Shown: positions 1 through 5,263 of the stretch, piece after piece | Position numbering within the stretch: position 1 is the stretch's first letter | Layout: every line of letters starts with the position of its first letter | DNA from: an uncultured Oscillibacter sp. | GTDB lineage: Bacteria > Bacillota > Clostridia > Oscillospirales > Oscillospiraceae | Reading direction: 5' to 3' | DNA: 6,688 bases | Assembly (NCBI GenBank): GCA_910588175.1 | Contig: CAJUQQ010000089.1 | Location: 1-6,688, forward strand | The notes under the pieces: generated by a model | What the model was told of the DNA's origin: nothing | The model's input: only the letters and a program-made list of their open reading frames with translations | Databases searched by the model: none | Position numbers and translations under genes: made by a program

Positions 1-10
1 AAATTTTTTT

Positions 11-17
11 GAGGAGG
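11..17 (+). promoter_or_regulatory. Ribosome-binding site of the phosphofructokinase gene
   Basis: GAGGAGG lies 9 nt before the ATG at 27 and fixes that codon as the start. An in-frame TTG at 9 would put the Shine-Dalgarno sequence inside the gene and add six residues with no family counterpart. A run of seven T precedes it at 4-10, but no hairpin is visible in the few bases available, so the upstream promoter lies outside the window. Confidence 0.85.
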
Positions 18-26
18 CTGTTTCTC

Positions 27-1265
27 ATGAGTGAATTGAAAGGCGCCTGCATCTTTGGCCAGTCCGGAGGCCCCACTTCCGTTATCAACGCCAGCGCCTA
101 CGGCGTGATCAGCACCGCCCTGAAAAATCCCAATATTACCCGCGTCCTGGGCGCGGAGCACGGTATCAAAGGCGTGCTGAACGACCGGCTGTTTGACATG
201 GGTCAGGAGGACCCCGCCGAGCTGGAACTGCTGAAATACACCCCGTCCTCCGCTCTGGGCTCCTGCCGTTATAAGATGAAGGATCCGGATGTGGACGACA
301 CCGATTATAAGCGTATTCTGGAGATCTTCAAGAAATACGATGTCCGCTATTTCTTCTACAACGGCGGCAACGACTCTATGGATACCTGCAACAAAATCAG
401 CAAATACATGCAGAAGGTCGGTTATGAGTGCCGGGTTATGGGCGTGCCCAAGACCATTGACAACGACCTCTTCGGCACCGACCACTGCCCCGGCTTTGCC
501 TCTGCCGCCAAGTATATCGCCACCAGCTGTATGGAGGTTTATCAGGACGCGCGGGTCTATGACACCGGCATGGTCTGCGTTATCGAAATCATGGGCCGTC
601 ACGCGGGCTGGCTGGCCGGCGCCGCCGCCCTGGCCTCCGCTTACGGCGCGGGCCCGGATCTGGTGTACCTCCCTGAGGTGGACTTTGACATGGACCAGTT
701 CTTGACCGATGTGGACCGCATCTATAAGGAGAAGGGAAACTGCATGGTGGCTGTCTCCGAGGGTATCCACTACGCCGACGGCTCTTTTGTCTCCGAGGCA
801 AAGACCTCCGCCACCGACGGTTTTGGCCACGCGCAGCTGGGCGGCTTGGCCGCCATGCTGGCCGACGCCGTGAAGCAGAAGACCGGCGCCAAGGTCCGGG
901 GCATTGAGCTGAGCCTCCTCCAGCGCTGTGGCGCGCACCTGGCCTCCGAGACTGATATTGAGGAGTCCTTCATGTCCGGCAAGGCCGCCGTGGAGAACGC
1001 TGTGGCGGGAATCACCGACAAAATGGTGGGCTTCGAGCGGAGCTATGAGAACGGCCAGTATGTCTGCAAGACCAAGCTGCTGGGTCTGACCGACGTGGCC
1101 AACACCGAGAAAAAGGTGCCTCTGGAGTGGATTAACGCCGCCCGCAACGGTGTGGAAAAGCCCTTCATTGAGTATGTGCTGCCTCTGGTTCAGGGCGAGC
1201 CCAAACTGCCCAAGCAGGATTCCCTGCCCCGGTTTGCCAAGCTCAAGAAGGTTCTGGCGAAGTAA
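27..1265 (+). CDS. pfp: PPi-dependent 6-phosphofructokinase
   Basis: The 412-residue cytoplasmic enzyme is predicted to phosphorylate fructose 6-phosphate to fructose 1,6-bisphosphate in glycolysis, using pyrophosphate and acting reversibly. The sequence shows the PFK fold signatures: GQSGGPTSVIN (11-21) at the phosphoryl-donor loop, GGNDS (113-117), PKTIDND (141-147) with catalytic Asp145, and MGRHAGW (189-195). Two positions discriminate the donor: Asp116 (Gly104 in E. coli PfkA) and Lys142 (Gly124 there). In this family that Asp/Lys pair blocks ATP and marks PPi users. Asn115 stands where ATP-PFKs have the metal-binding Asp103; I recall GGNDS from related clostridial enzymes. The length is larger than bacterial ATP-PFK (~320 residues) and fits the PPi type. 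The gene appears monocistronic toward its 3' side, with stem-loops directly after the stop and convergent genes beyond. Donor use is inferred from residues only. Confidence 0.93.
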   Translation: MSELKGACIFGQSGGPTSVINASAYGVISTALKNPNITRVLGAEHGIKGVLNDRLFDMGQEDPAELELLKYTPSSALGSCRYKMKDPDVDDTDYKRILEIFKKYDVRYFFYNGGNDSMDTCNKISKYMQKVGYECRVMGVPKTIDNDLFGTDHCPGFASAAKYIATSCMEVYQDARVYDTGMVCVIEIMGRHAGWLAGAAALASAYGAGPDLVYLPEVDFDMDQFLTDVDRIYKEKGNCMVAVSEGIHYADGSFVSEAKTSATDGFGHAQLGGLAAMLADAVKQKTGAKVRGIELSLLQRCGAHLASETDIEESFMSGKAAVENAVAGITDKMVGFERSYENGQYVCKTKLLGLTDVANTEKKVPLEWINAARNGVEKPFIEYVLPLVQGEPKLPKQDSLPRFAKLKKVLAK

Positions 1266-1275
1266 TCTTTGATTT

Positions 1276-1314
1276 CACAGAGGCCGGGGGCAAAACGCCT
1301 GTCCGGCCCCTGTG
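1276..1314 (+). terminator. GC-rich stem-loop after pfp
   Basis: Twelve-base arms at 1276-1287 (CACAGAGGCCGG) and 1303-1314 (CCGGCCCCTGTG) pair with a single A-C mismatch, and a small GGC/GCC pairing is possible in the loop. It begins 10 bases after the pfp stop. No T-tract follows, so it is not a classical intrinsic terminator; it may instead stabilise the mRNA 3' end or pause polymerase before the next hairpin. Confidence 0.45.
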
Positions 1315-1361
1315 CTGCTAAAAAAGGCAGTCATTTCTGACAATCCATATGAATCCATAGA

Positions 1362-1403
1362 AACCGGGCCCACTGCGATTGGCGGGCCCGGTTCTTCTCG
1401 TTT
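1362..1403. terminator. Probable terminator between convergent genes
   Basis: A perfect 10-bp GC-rich stem pairs 1362-1371 (AACCGGGCCC) with 1384-1393 (GGGCCCGGTT) around a 12-nt loop. On the plus strand it is followed by the T-rich CTTCTCGTTT, which suits termination of pfp. On the minus strand only three T follow, but it lies about 40 bases after the anti-sigma stop, so it may serve both directions. Confidence 0.65.
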
Positions 1404-1432
1404 GGCGTCCTCCGGTTATGAATACGGATTTC

Positions 1433-2512
1433 TTACTTCTCAATACCGGACCACTCCAGAAGCCATTGTCCATCCTGGCGTATCAGCTCCATGGTCAGAT
1501 AAAAATAGCTATCCCCTTCCTCCAGGTTCAGGCGGTGCTTAACGGACACAAGTGCGGAAGACGGGTCCTGGTCGTTGTCCAGGGTGTAGTCCACGGAGGC
1601 CACGGTGAGGTACTCCCAAACGTTTTCTCCATAGGCATCCGCGTCGGACCCCTCCGCCAGCAAATCGGAAACGCTGGAAAGGTCATTAGACAGCAGCGCT
1701 GGGAACAGGCGGTTTGTTGCCGCATAGAGAGAAGCCATCCATTCCGGCACAGTCTTGTTCAGAGGGATGACCCGGAAGCTGGAAACCATGTCCCGGAAGC
1801 GCATGCCCATGCCCTCCTCCGCCTCCAGGAAGTAACGTGAGGCGAGGATAAAGGTTCCTCCTTGTCCGTCAGACACGAACCAGAATTCCGCCTGTTCGGA
1901 GTCCCAATCGGTGCCCGCGCTGGCCCGAAGGTAGAGGCTGTCCGGCAAAGCGGCGGACAGCTCTTCCGAAGTCACCTCCATGTCGCGGTCTTTCAGGGTT
2001 TCCCCGGCATCCGCCCTGGCCGCGTCGGGAGCCGTGCCAGACAAATGGAGGATATCCAATCCAAGCTCTGGAAAATTTTTCGGCAAAGGATTTGTACTTC
2101 TAATACTGTAAAGTCCATTTTCTTCACGGATGGAAAACTGTTCTTCATTGACATAAATGAGGAAATCCACGGCCTCCTCCAGAGATTGCGGGGCATAACT
2201 CAGCAGCCTCAGGGTCCCGATTTCACTGCCCTGCTCCGGCAGGAAGAACTGCGTGCCGTAAGGGTCCGGCTTTGGACGATCCGGCGGTATAGCGCCTTCC
2301 GGGCCCTGTGTTACCGGCGGGTCCGGTGTGGTAATGACGGACGGTTCTGTCCACAGCGGGAGAACACGGCCCAAGGACAATACCAGGGCCATACAGGCCG
2401 CGGCGGCCAGGCAGTACCCAGCCCAGCGATGTTGACGCTTCCGCTCACTGCGGGCCACCAGCTCCGGGTCCGCTCCGCCGATGGCGAGAAACAGCTGTTC
2501 CTGATTCTTCAT
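1433..2512 (-). CDS. Single-pass membrane protein, probable anti-sigma factor
   Basis: I recognise no named gene. The 359-residue product has a short cytoplasmic N-terminus (1-30), a transmembrane helix at about 31-51, a proline-rich linker (about 56-85) and a large outside domain. The N-terminal segment carries LAIGGADPELVARSE (9-23), resembling the (I/L)G.(I/D)D.EL...A/S-E motif I recall in membrane partners of clostridial ECF sigma factors. No HxxxCxxC zinc anti-sigma motif is present. The last ~105 residues (255-359) alternate predicted helix and strand and end in DGQWLLEWSGIEK, suggesting an NTF2-like/SnoaL-type sensor fold (inference). Its ATG overlaps the sigma stop in ATGA, and AGGAGGG lies just upstream within the sigma coding end, so the pair is translationally coupled. 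The expected role is to hold the sigma factor at the membrane until an external signal arrives. The alternative is a membrane effector rather than an inhibitor. Confidence 0.78.
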   Translation of the reverse strand: MKNQEQLFLAIGGADPELVARSERKRQHRWAGYCLAAAACMALVLSLGRVLPLWTEPSVITTPDPPVTQGPEGAIPPDRPKPDPYGTQFFLPEQGSEIGTLRLLSYAPQSLEEAVDFLIYVNEEQFSIREENGLYSIRSTNPLPKNFPELGLDILHLSGTAPDAARADAGETLKDRDMEVTSEELSAALPDSLYLRASAGTDWDSEQAEFWFVSDGQGGTFILASRYFLEAEEGMGMRFRDMVSSFRVIPLNKTVPEWMASLYAATNRLFPALLSNDLSSVSDLLAEGSDADAYGENVWEYLTVASVDYTLDNDQDPSSALVSVKHRLNLEEGDSYFYLTMELIRQDGQWLLEWSGIEK

Positions 2513-3063
2513 AGCAAGCCCTCCTTTTCCAAATAGTGCCGCAGTTTCTCCCGGCTGCGGAAGAGACTGCTCCGCACAGTGGGTTCCCGCATTCCATAGC
2601 GCCGGGCAATGTCTGCCATGGGCTCTGTAAACCAGTAACGCCGGAGAAACACATTGCGCTCCCGCTCCGGCAGGGTATGGAGGAAACGGTTGACCACCGC
2701 TTCCAGTTCCGCCGCCTCCACCGCCTGGAGGGGATTATCCGATGAGGCGCACTCCTCCAGCTCCTCCAGAACCAGGGGCAATTCTCCTCCGCCCCGCTTT
2801 TCCGCACGGCTGGCCCGCCAGCGGGTAAACGCTAGATTTCGTGTGATTTTCCCCAGAAACGGTGCCAGCAGATGCGGGCGGTTTTCCGGTATGGCGTTCC
2901 AGGCACCCAGCCAAGTGTCGTTGACGCATTCCTCCGCGTCCCGCCGGTCCGCCAGGATGTTCCAGGCGACGGCGCGGCAGTAACTTCCGTATTTTTCCCC
3001 TGTCCGCTGGATGGCCTCCGGATTCCGGGACCAGTACAGGTCTACGATGGCGTGATCTTCCAT
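2509..3063 (-). CDS. ECF-type RNA polymerase sigma factor (sigma-70 family)
   Basis: The 184-residue protein should bind core RNA polymerase and direct it to GGAAC/CGTC-type promoters. The region-2 domain spans about 10-75, with DAEECVNDTWLGAWNAIP (42-59) matching the 2.2-2.4 core- and -10-binding segment. A linker rich in Glu follows, and region 4 spans about 125-180, with LPERERNVFLRRYW and a helix-turn-helix (ADIARRYGMREPTVRSSL) ending in the typical SREKLRHYLEKEG. Regions 1 and 3 are absent, as in ECF factors. The start at 3063 was chosen because a GAAAGGGG Shine-Dalgarno sequence precedes it and the sigma domain begins there. The frame stays open to 3384, but that extension would run through a promoter and a terminator. 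The gene is first in a two-gene operon with its likely anti-sigma factor. The exact ECF group and target genes cannot be named from this sequence. Confidence 0.92.
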   Translation of the reverse strand: MEDHAIVDLYWSRNPEAIQRTGEKYGSYCRAVAWNILADRRDAEECVNDTWLGAWNAIPENRPHLLAPFLGKITRNLAFTRWRASRAEKRGGGELPLVLEELEECASSDNPLQAVEAAELEAVVNRFLHTLPERERNVFLRRYWFTEPMADIARRYGMREPTVRSSLFRSREKLRHYLEKEGLL

Positions 3064-3106
3064 ATCCGTTCCCCTTTCTTGTTTGGTAGAAGGGCCCTCA
3101 CTCATA

Positions 3107-3134
3107 TAGACGGGAAAAATAGACGGACGTTCCC
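3107..3134 (-). promoter_or_regulatory. ECF-type promoter of the sigma/anti-sigma operon
   Basis: Read on the minus strand, GGGAAC (3134-3129) and CGTCTA (3112-3107) are separated by exactly 16 nt. This matches the GGAAC-N16-CGTC pattern known for ECF sigma factors of Firmicutes. Transcription would start near 3100, giving a leader of about 37 nt before the ATG at 3063. Because the promoter belongs to the class read by the protein it drives, positive autoregulation is the natural inference. A second CCGTCTAT copy sits in the spacer, directly after the -35 element. Confidence 0.75.
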
Positions 3135-3152
3135 GGGCAATGCTGTTTTCGT

Positions 3153-3183
3153 AAAAAAGCCGTCCGCCGGCAGGCGGACGGCT
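3153..3183 (-). terminator. Strong intrinsic terminator downstream of coaX
   Basis: On the minus strand, perfect 11-bp arms AGCCGTCCGCC and GGCGGACGGCT (3183-3173 and 3168-3158) enclose a 4-nt loop and are followed by six T (3158-3153, the first pairing in the stem). It ends transcripts coming from coaX and so isolates the ECF promoter, which begins about 20 bases further on. On the plus strand the tail is only T-poor GCTCTCTTT. Confidence 0.88.
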
Positions 3184-3191
3184 GCTCTCTT

Positions 3192-3355
3192 TAGGGCTTG
3201 TTTGAAAAATGATAGAATGTCGAATAGGGCGGATGCTTTGCCGGACAAGACGGATTTCAAGTCCAATCAACGCAGTTCTGTCGGAAAAAGATACCCCAAA
3301 ACGGCGTTTTGACGGTTTTAAAACAGACTCTAGGACGGCGTTTTTCAAGCAAGGC
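3192..3355. repeat. Repeat-like block with inverted arms, candidate small non-coding element
   Basis: The left arm TAGGGCTTGTTTGAAAA (3192-3208) matches the reverse complement of 3316-3332 at 13 of 17 bases, with TA at both outer edges (141 bp in total). Shifted by three bases, 3195-3211 matches the reverse complement of 3339-3355 even better, at 14 of 17. ACGGCGTTTT also occurs twice in direct orientation (3301-3310, 3335-3344), and AAAACGGCGTTTT (3298-3310) is itself palindromic. No transposase or convincing ORF lies inside. It may be a MITE-like or other dispersed intergenic repeat between coaX and its terminator; copy number elsewhere in the genome cannot be seen. With arms this imperfect, chance similarity of AT-rich sequence remains possible. 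Confidence 0.4.
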
Positions 3356-3403
3356 TTGGACAAGGGACAAGATGACAGAAACAATGTCCGCTGTGTTCTG
3401 CGG

Positions 3404-4174
3404 TCAGCGGTTTTTTTGATAGATGGTCCACAGTCCGTCCATCAGGAGAAACTTGTCGTAAATGATTCGATTGCGGCAGTAACGCACAATCACCGGGGCG
3501 TTTCCTCCGGTGGCCACTACGCTGACTTCCCGGCCCGAGAACTCCTCCCGAATGCGGTCGATGACCCCGTCCAGCATTCCGGCGGTGCCGTAGACGATGC
3601 CGGAGCGCATGCAGTCCTCGGTGTTTTTTCCGATCAGAGCCTTGGGATGCTGGAGAGAGATGTCCGGAAGCTGGGCCGCCCGGTGGCTCAGAGCCTCCAG
3701 AGAGACGTTGACTCCCGGCAGCAGCAGTCCCCCCTCATAGGTCCGGCCCTCGGAGATGACGCCAATGGTGGTGGCCGTTCCCATGTCGATGGTAATGATG
3801 GGGGGCGTAAACTTCTCCAGAGCCGACACCGCGTCCGCCACAATGTCCGCCCCCACCTGGGTCTGAACCGTCAGACGGATGTTCAGGCCGGTTTTTACGC
3901 CAGGGCCAACCACCATGGGAGGCTTACCCAGAAGGCGGGTCAGAGCCTTTTCCATCATGAAGTTCAGCGGCGGGACCACACTGCACAGGATGGCCCCGGT
4001 AACCTCCTTATAGCTGAAATGATAGAGGGTGAAGAGGTTCATCAGGTCAATGCTGATCTGATCAGCGGTCTTCCGGCTGTCCGTGTCCAGGGAGGCCAGA
4101 AAGCGGAGGTTCTTTTCCTGGTCAAAGAGGCCGACAGAGGTGTTGGAATTGCCTACGTCGATGGCAAGCAGCAT
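3404..4174 (-). CDS. coaX: Type III pantothenate kinase
   Basis: The 256-residue cytosolic enzyme phosphorylates pantothenate to 4'-phosphopantothenate, the first step of coenzyme A synthesis. As a member of the acetate/sugar kinase-Hsp70-actin superfamily it shows DVGNSNT (6-12) at the phosphate-1 loop, SVVPP (65-69), GPGVKTGLNIR (90-100) at the substrate site, GAD (108-110), IDMGTATT (129-136) as the second phosphate-binding motif, GGLLLPGV (148-155) and ATGG (221-224). The usual GADR motif reads GADI here. The length fits the family (~255-260). The ATG at 4174 has AAAGGAG eight bases upstream and starts directly before the first beta strand; the frame extends to 4243, but that stretch contains the promoter. 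Type III kinases are known to be insensitive to CoA feedback and to need a monovalent cation. The gene stands alone, divergent from ogt and ended by the terminator near 3153-3183. Confidence 0.95.
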   Translation of the reverse strand: MLLAIDVGNSNTSVGLFDQEKNLRFLASLDTDSRKTADQISIDLMNLFTLYHFSYKEVTGAILCSVVPPLNFMMEKALTRLLGKPPMVVGPGVKTGLNIRLTVQTQVGADIVADAVSALEKFTPPIITIDMGTATTIGVISEGRTYEGGLLLPGVNVSLEALSHRAAQLPDISLQHPKALIGKNTEDCMRSGIVYGTAGMLDGVIDRIREEFSGREVSVVATGGNAPVIVRYCRNRIIYDKFLLMDGLWTIYQKNR

Positions 4175-4214
4175 GGAGTCCACTCCTTTCGTTTTGCGTT
4201 TGCTCTCTGACGAT

Positions 4215-4243
4215 ATAGTAACACGAGTATAAGAGTCTTGCAA
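4215..4243 (-). promoter_or_regulatory. Sigma-A-type promoter of coaX
   Basis: On the minus strand, TTGCAA (4243-4238) and TACTAT (4220-4215) are separated by 17 nt, with TG one base before the -10 element (extended -10). The start of transcription would fall near 4208, giving a leader of about 35 nt. No operator-like palindrome is evident apart from the self-complementary -35 hexamer. Confidence 0.72.
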
Positions 4244-4365
4244 GTGCGGACGGACAAAGGAAGGGGCCGTACGCGCATTTTATGAGAGAAACGAGGTGCA
4301 GGGCGGACGCATGAGTCTGCCAACGCATCATGAACGCTCCCAATAGGGCATTCCCGAAAAAGTGC

Positions 4366-4394
4366 TTGCGATCATACGTTTGTTCTGGTATAAT
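4366..4394 (+). promoter_or_regulatory. Sigma-A-type promoter of the ogt operon
   Basis: TTGCGA (4366-4371) and a perfect TATAAT (4389-4394) are separated by 17 nt, again with a TG one base before the -10 hexamer. The leader would be about 26 nt, containing AAAGGAGGAG (4411-4420) just before the ATG at 4427. This points to constitutive expression; no Ada-type operator can be recognised. Confidence 0.82.
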
Positions 4395-4426
4395 GAGGAC
4401 GCTGAAATAAAAAGGAGGAGCTGCCT

Positions 4427-4957
4427 ATGACATACCTGACCAAGCTGGCCTCCCCCCTGGGGCCTCTGACCTTGGCCTCCGACGGAGCCGCCGTCACCGG
4501 TCTTTGGCTGGAGGCTCAGAAGTATTTCGCCGCTGGGCTGGAACGGGAAACGGCGGAGCGGACGGATCTGCCGGTTTTCCATCAGGCGGCGGCGTGGCTG
4601 GACGCTTATTTCACGAAGAGGGAGCGCCCCTCCCTGCCGTCCTTGTCCCCCAGAGGAAGTGACTTCCGTCAAAAGGTCTGGGCGCTGCTTCTGGAGATTC
4701 CCTTTGGGGAGACGACAACCTATGGGGCCTTAACCGAGAAGCTGAAAGCCGCCGGGGTCCCCGCCTCCCCCCAGGCGGTGGGCGGCGCGGTGGGACACAA
4801 TCCCATCTCCATCCTCATTCCCTGTCACCGGGTGGTGGGGGCGGGCGGCAGTCTGACGGGCTATGCCGGAGGCATTGAAAAAAAGCGGTGCTTACTGGAG
4901 CTGGAGGGGGCGGATTTATCCCGGCTCTACACACCGAAAAGGGGGACGGAACGGTGA
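4427..4957 (+). CDS. ogt: Methylated-DNA--protein-cysteine methyltransferase (O6-alkylguanine repair)
   Basis: The 176-residue protein removes alkyl groups from O6-alkylguanine in DNA by transferring them irreversibly to its own cysteine. An N-terminal ribonuclease-like domain (about 1-75) precedes the DNA-binding and active domain (about 78-162). That domain has FRQKVWALLLEIPFGETTTYG (80-100), the helix-turn-helix around 112-124, and the active-site motif IPCHRVVG (131-138) with acceptor Cys133, then SLTGYAGGIEKKRCLLELE (142-160). Aligned to human AGT, the arginine finger (Arg128 in ARAVGG) is replaced by Gln116 (PQAVGG), a variant I also recall from other Firmicutes homologues. No Ada-type methyl-phosphotriester domain is present, so this is a stand-alone Ogt/MGMT. 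A strong Shine-Dalgarno sequence precedes the start, and the stop overlaps the next gene by one base. Confidence 0.95.
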   Translation: MTYLTKLASPLGPLTLASDGAAVTGLWLEAQKYFAAGLERETAERTDLPVFHQAAAWLDAYFTKRERPSLPSLSPRGSDFRQKVWALLLEIPFGETTTYGALTEKLKAAGVPASPQAVGGAVGHNPISILIPCHRVVGAGGSLTGYAGGIEKKRCLLELEGADLSRLYTPKRGTER

Positions 4958-5211
4958 TGGAAACGGTAAAATTTCCCTGCCCCTGCTGCGGGTACCGGAC
5001 CTTCCCCGTTCCCAAAGAGGAGGCCGTCGCTTATATTTGCCCGGTGTGCTTCTGGGAAAACGACGTGTTTGCCCTTGGTGAGGACCAGCCCAGCGAGGAA
5101 AACCGAGGTATCACGCTGAAACAGGGCCGGGAGGCGTTCCGGCGTCTGGGAGCGGTTCGAAAAGACCTGGCGCAGTACACGCGGAAGCCCTTGCCGGAGG
5201 AAATCCCATAG
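4957..5211 (+). CDS. Small CPCC-type cysteine-rich (putative zinc-ribbon) protein
   Basis: The 84-residue protein starts with FPCPCCGY (6-13) and has ICPVCFWEND (27-36). This CxCC...CPxCxWE layout is that of the cysteine-rich CPCC family, and Cys8, Cys10/Cys11, Cys28 and Cys31 could bind one zinc ion (inference). The second half (about 50-80) is a charged helical segment with GITLKQGREAFRRLGA and a terminal YTRKPLPEE, also typical of the family. No biochemical role is established that I know of. Its ATG shares the A of the ogt TGA (TGATG), so its translation is probably coupled to ogt; GGGGGA at 4941-4946 gives a weak, somewhat distant Shine-Dalgarno site. An in-frame GTG directly before the ATG is a possible alternative start. 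It has no transmembrane or signal segment. Confidence 0.85.
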   Translation: METVKFPCPCCGYRTFPVPKEEAVAYICPVCFWENDVFALGEDQPSEENRGITLKQGREAFRRLGAVRKDLAQYTRKPLPEEIP

Positions 5212-5225
5212 ACCACGCATTCCAA

Positions 5226-5259
5226 AAAGGCGGGCATTGGTATACCAATGCCCGCCTTT
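5226..5259. terminator. Bidirectional intrinsic terminator (perfect 34-bp palindrome)
   Basis: The arms AAAGGCGGGCATTGGTA (5226-5242) and TACCAATGCCCGCCTTT (5243-5259) are exact reverse complements. The minus-strand transcript continues into five T (5228-5224) and the plus-strand one ends in TTT then CGATTT. It sits 14 bases after the CPCC gene and 4 bases after the spoIVA stop, so it should end transcription from both sides. Confidence 0.92.
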
Positions 5260-5263
5260 CGAT

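Noticed and set aside
1342..1359. Two copies of AATCCATA two bases apart
   Set aside because: Only 8 bp in a short AT-rich gap; this is expected by chance and no regulatory context supports it.
1312..1542. Short plus-strand frame after pfp
   Set aside because: It runs through the terminator hairpin into the antisense of the anti-sigma gene and has no ribosome-binding site.
1862..2536. Open frame of 224 residues opposite the anti-sigma gene
   Set aside because: It lies antisense to a well-supported coding region, has no Shine-Dalgarno sequence or family motif, and is rich in Arg, Gly and Gln as expected from a shadow frame.
2509..3384. N-terminally extended sigma factor of 291 residues
   Set aside because: The extra 107 residues would be encoded by the promoter, a perfect terminator hairpin and the repeat-like block. 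The sigma domain and a proper Shine-Dalgarno sequence both point to the ATG at 3063.
3209..4210. Long open frame on the plus strand opposite coaX
   Set aside because: It is a GC-driven shadow of coaX: no ribosome-binding site, no recognisable domain, and composition typical of antisense translation.
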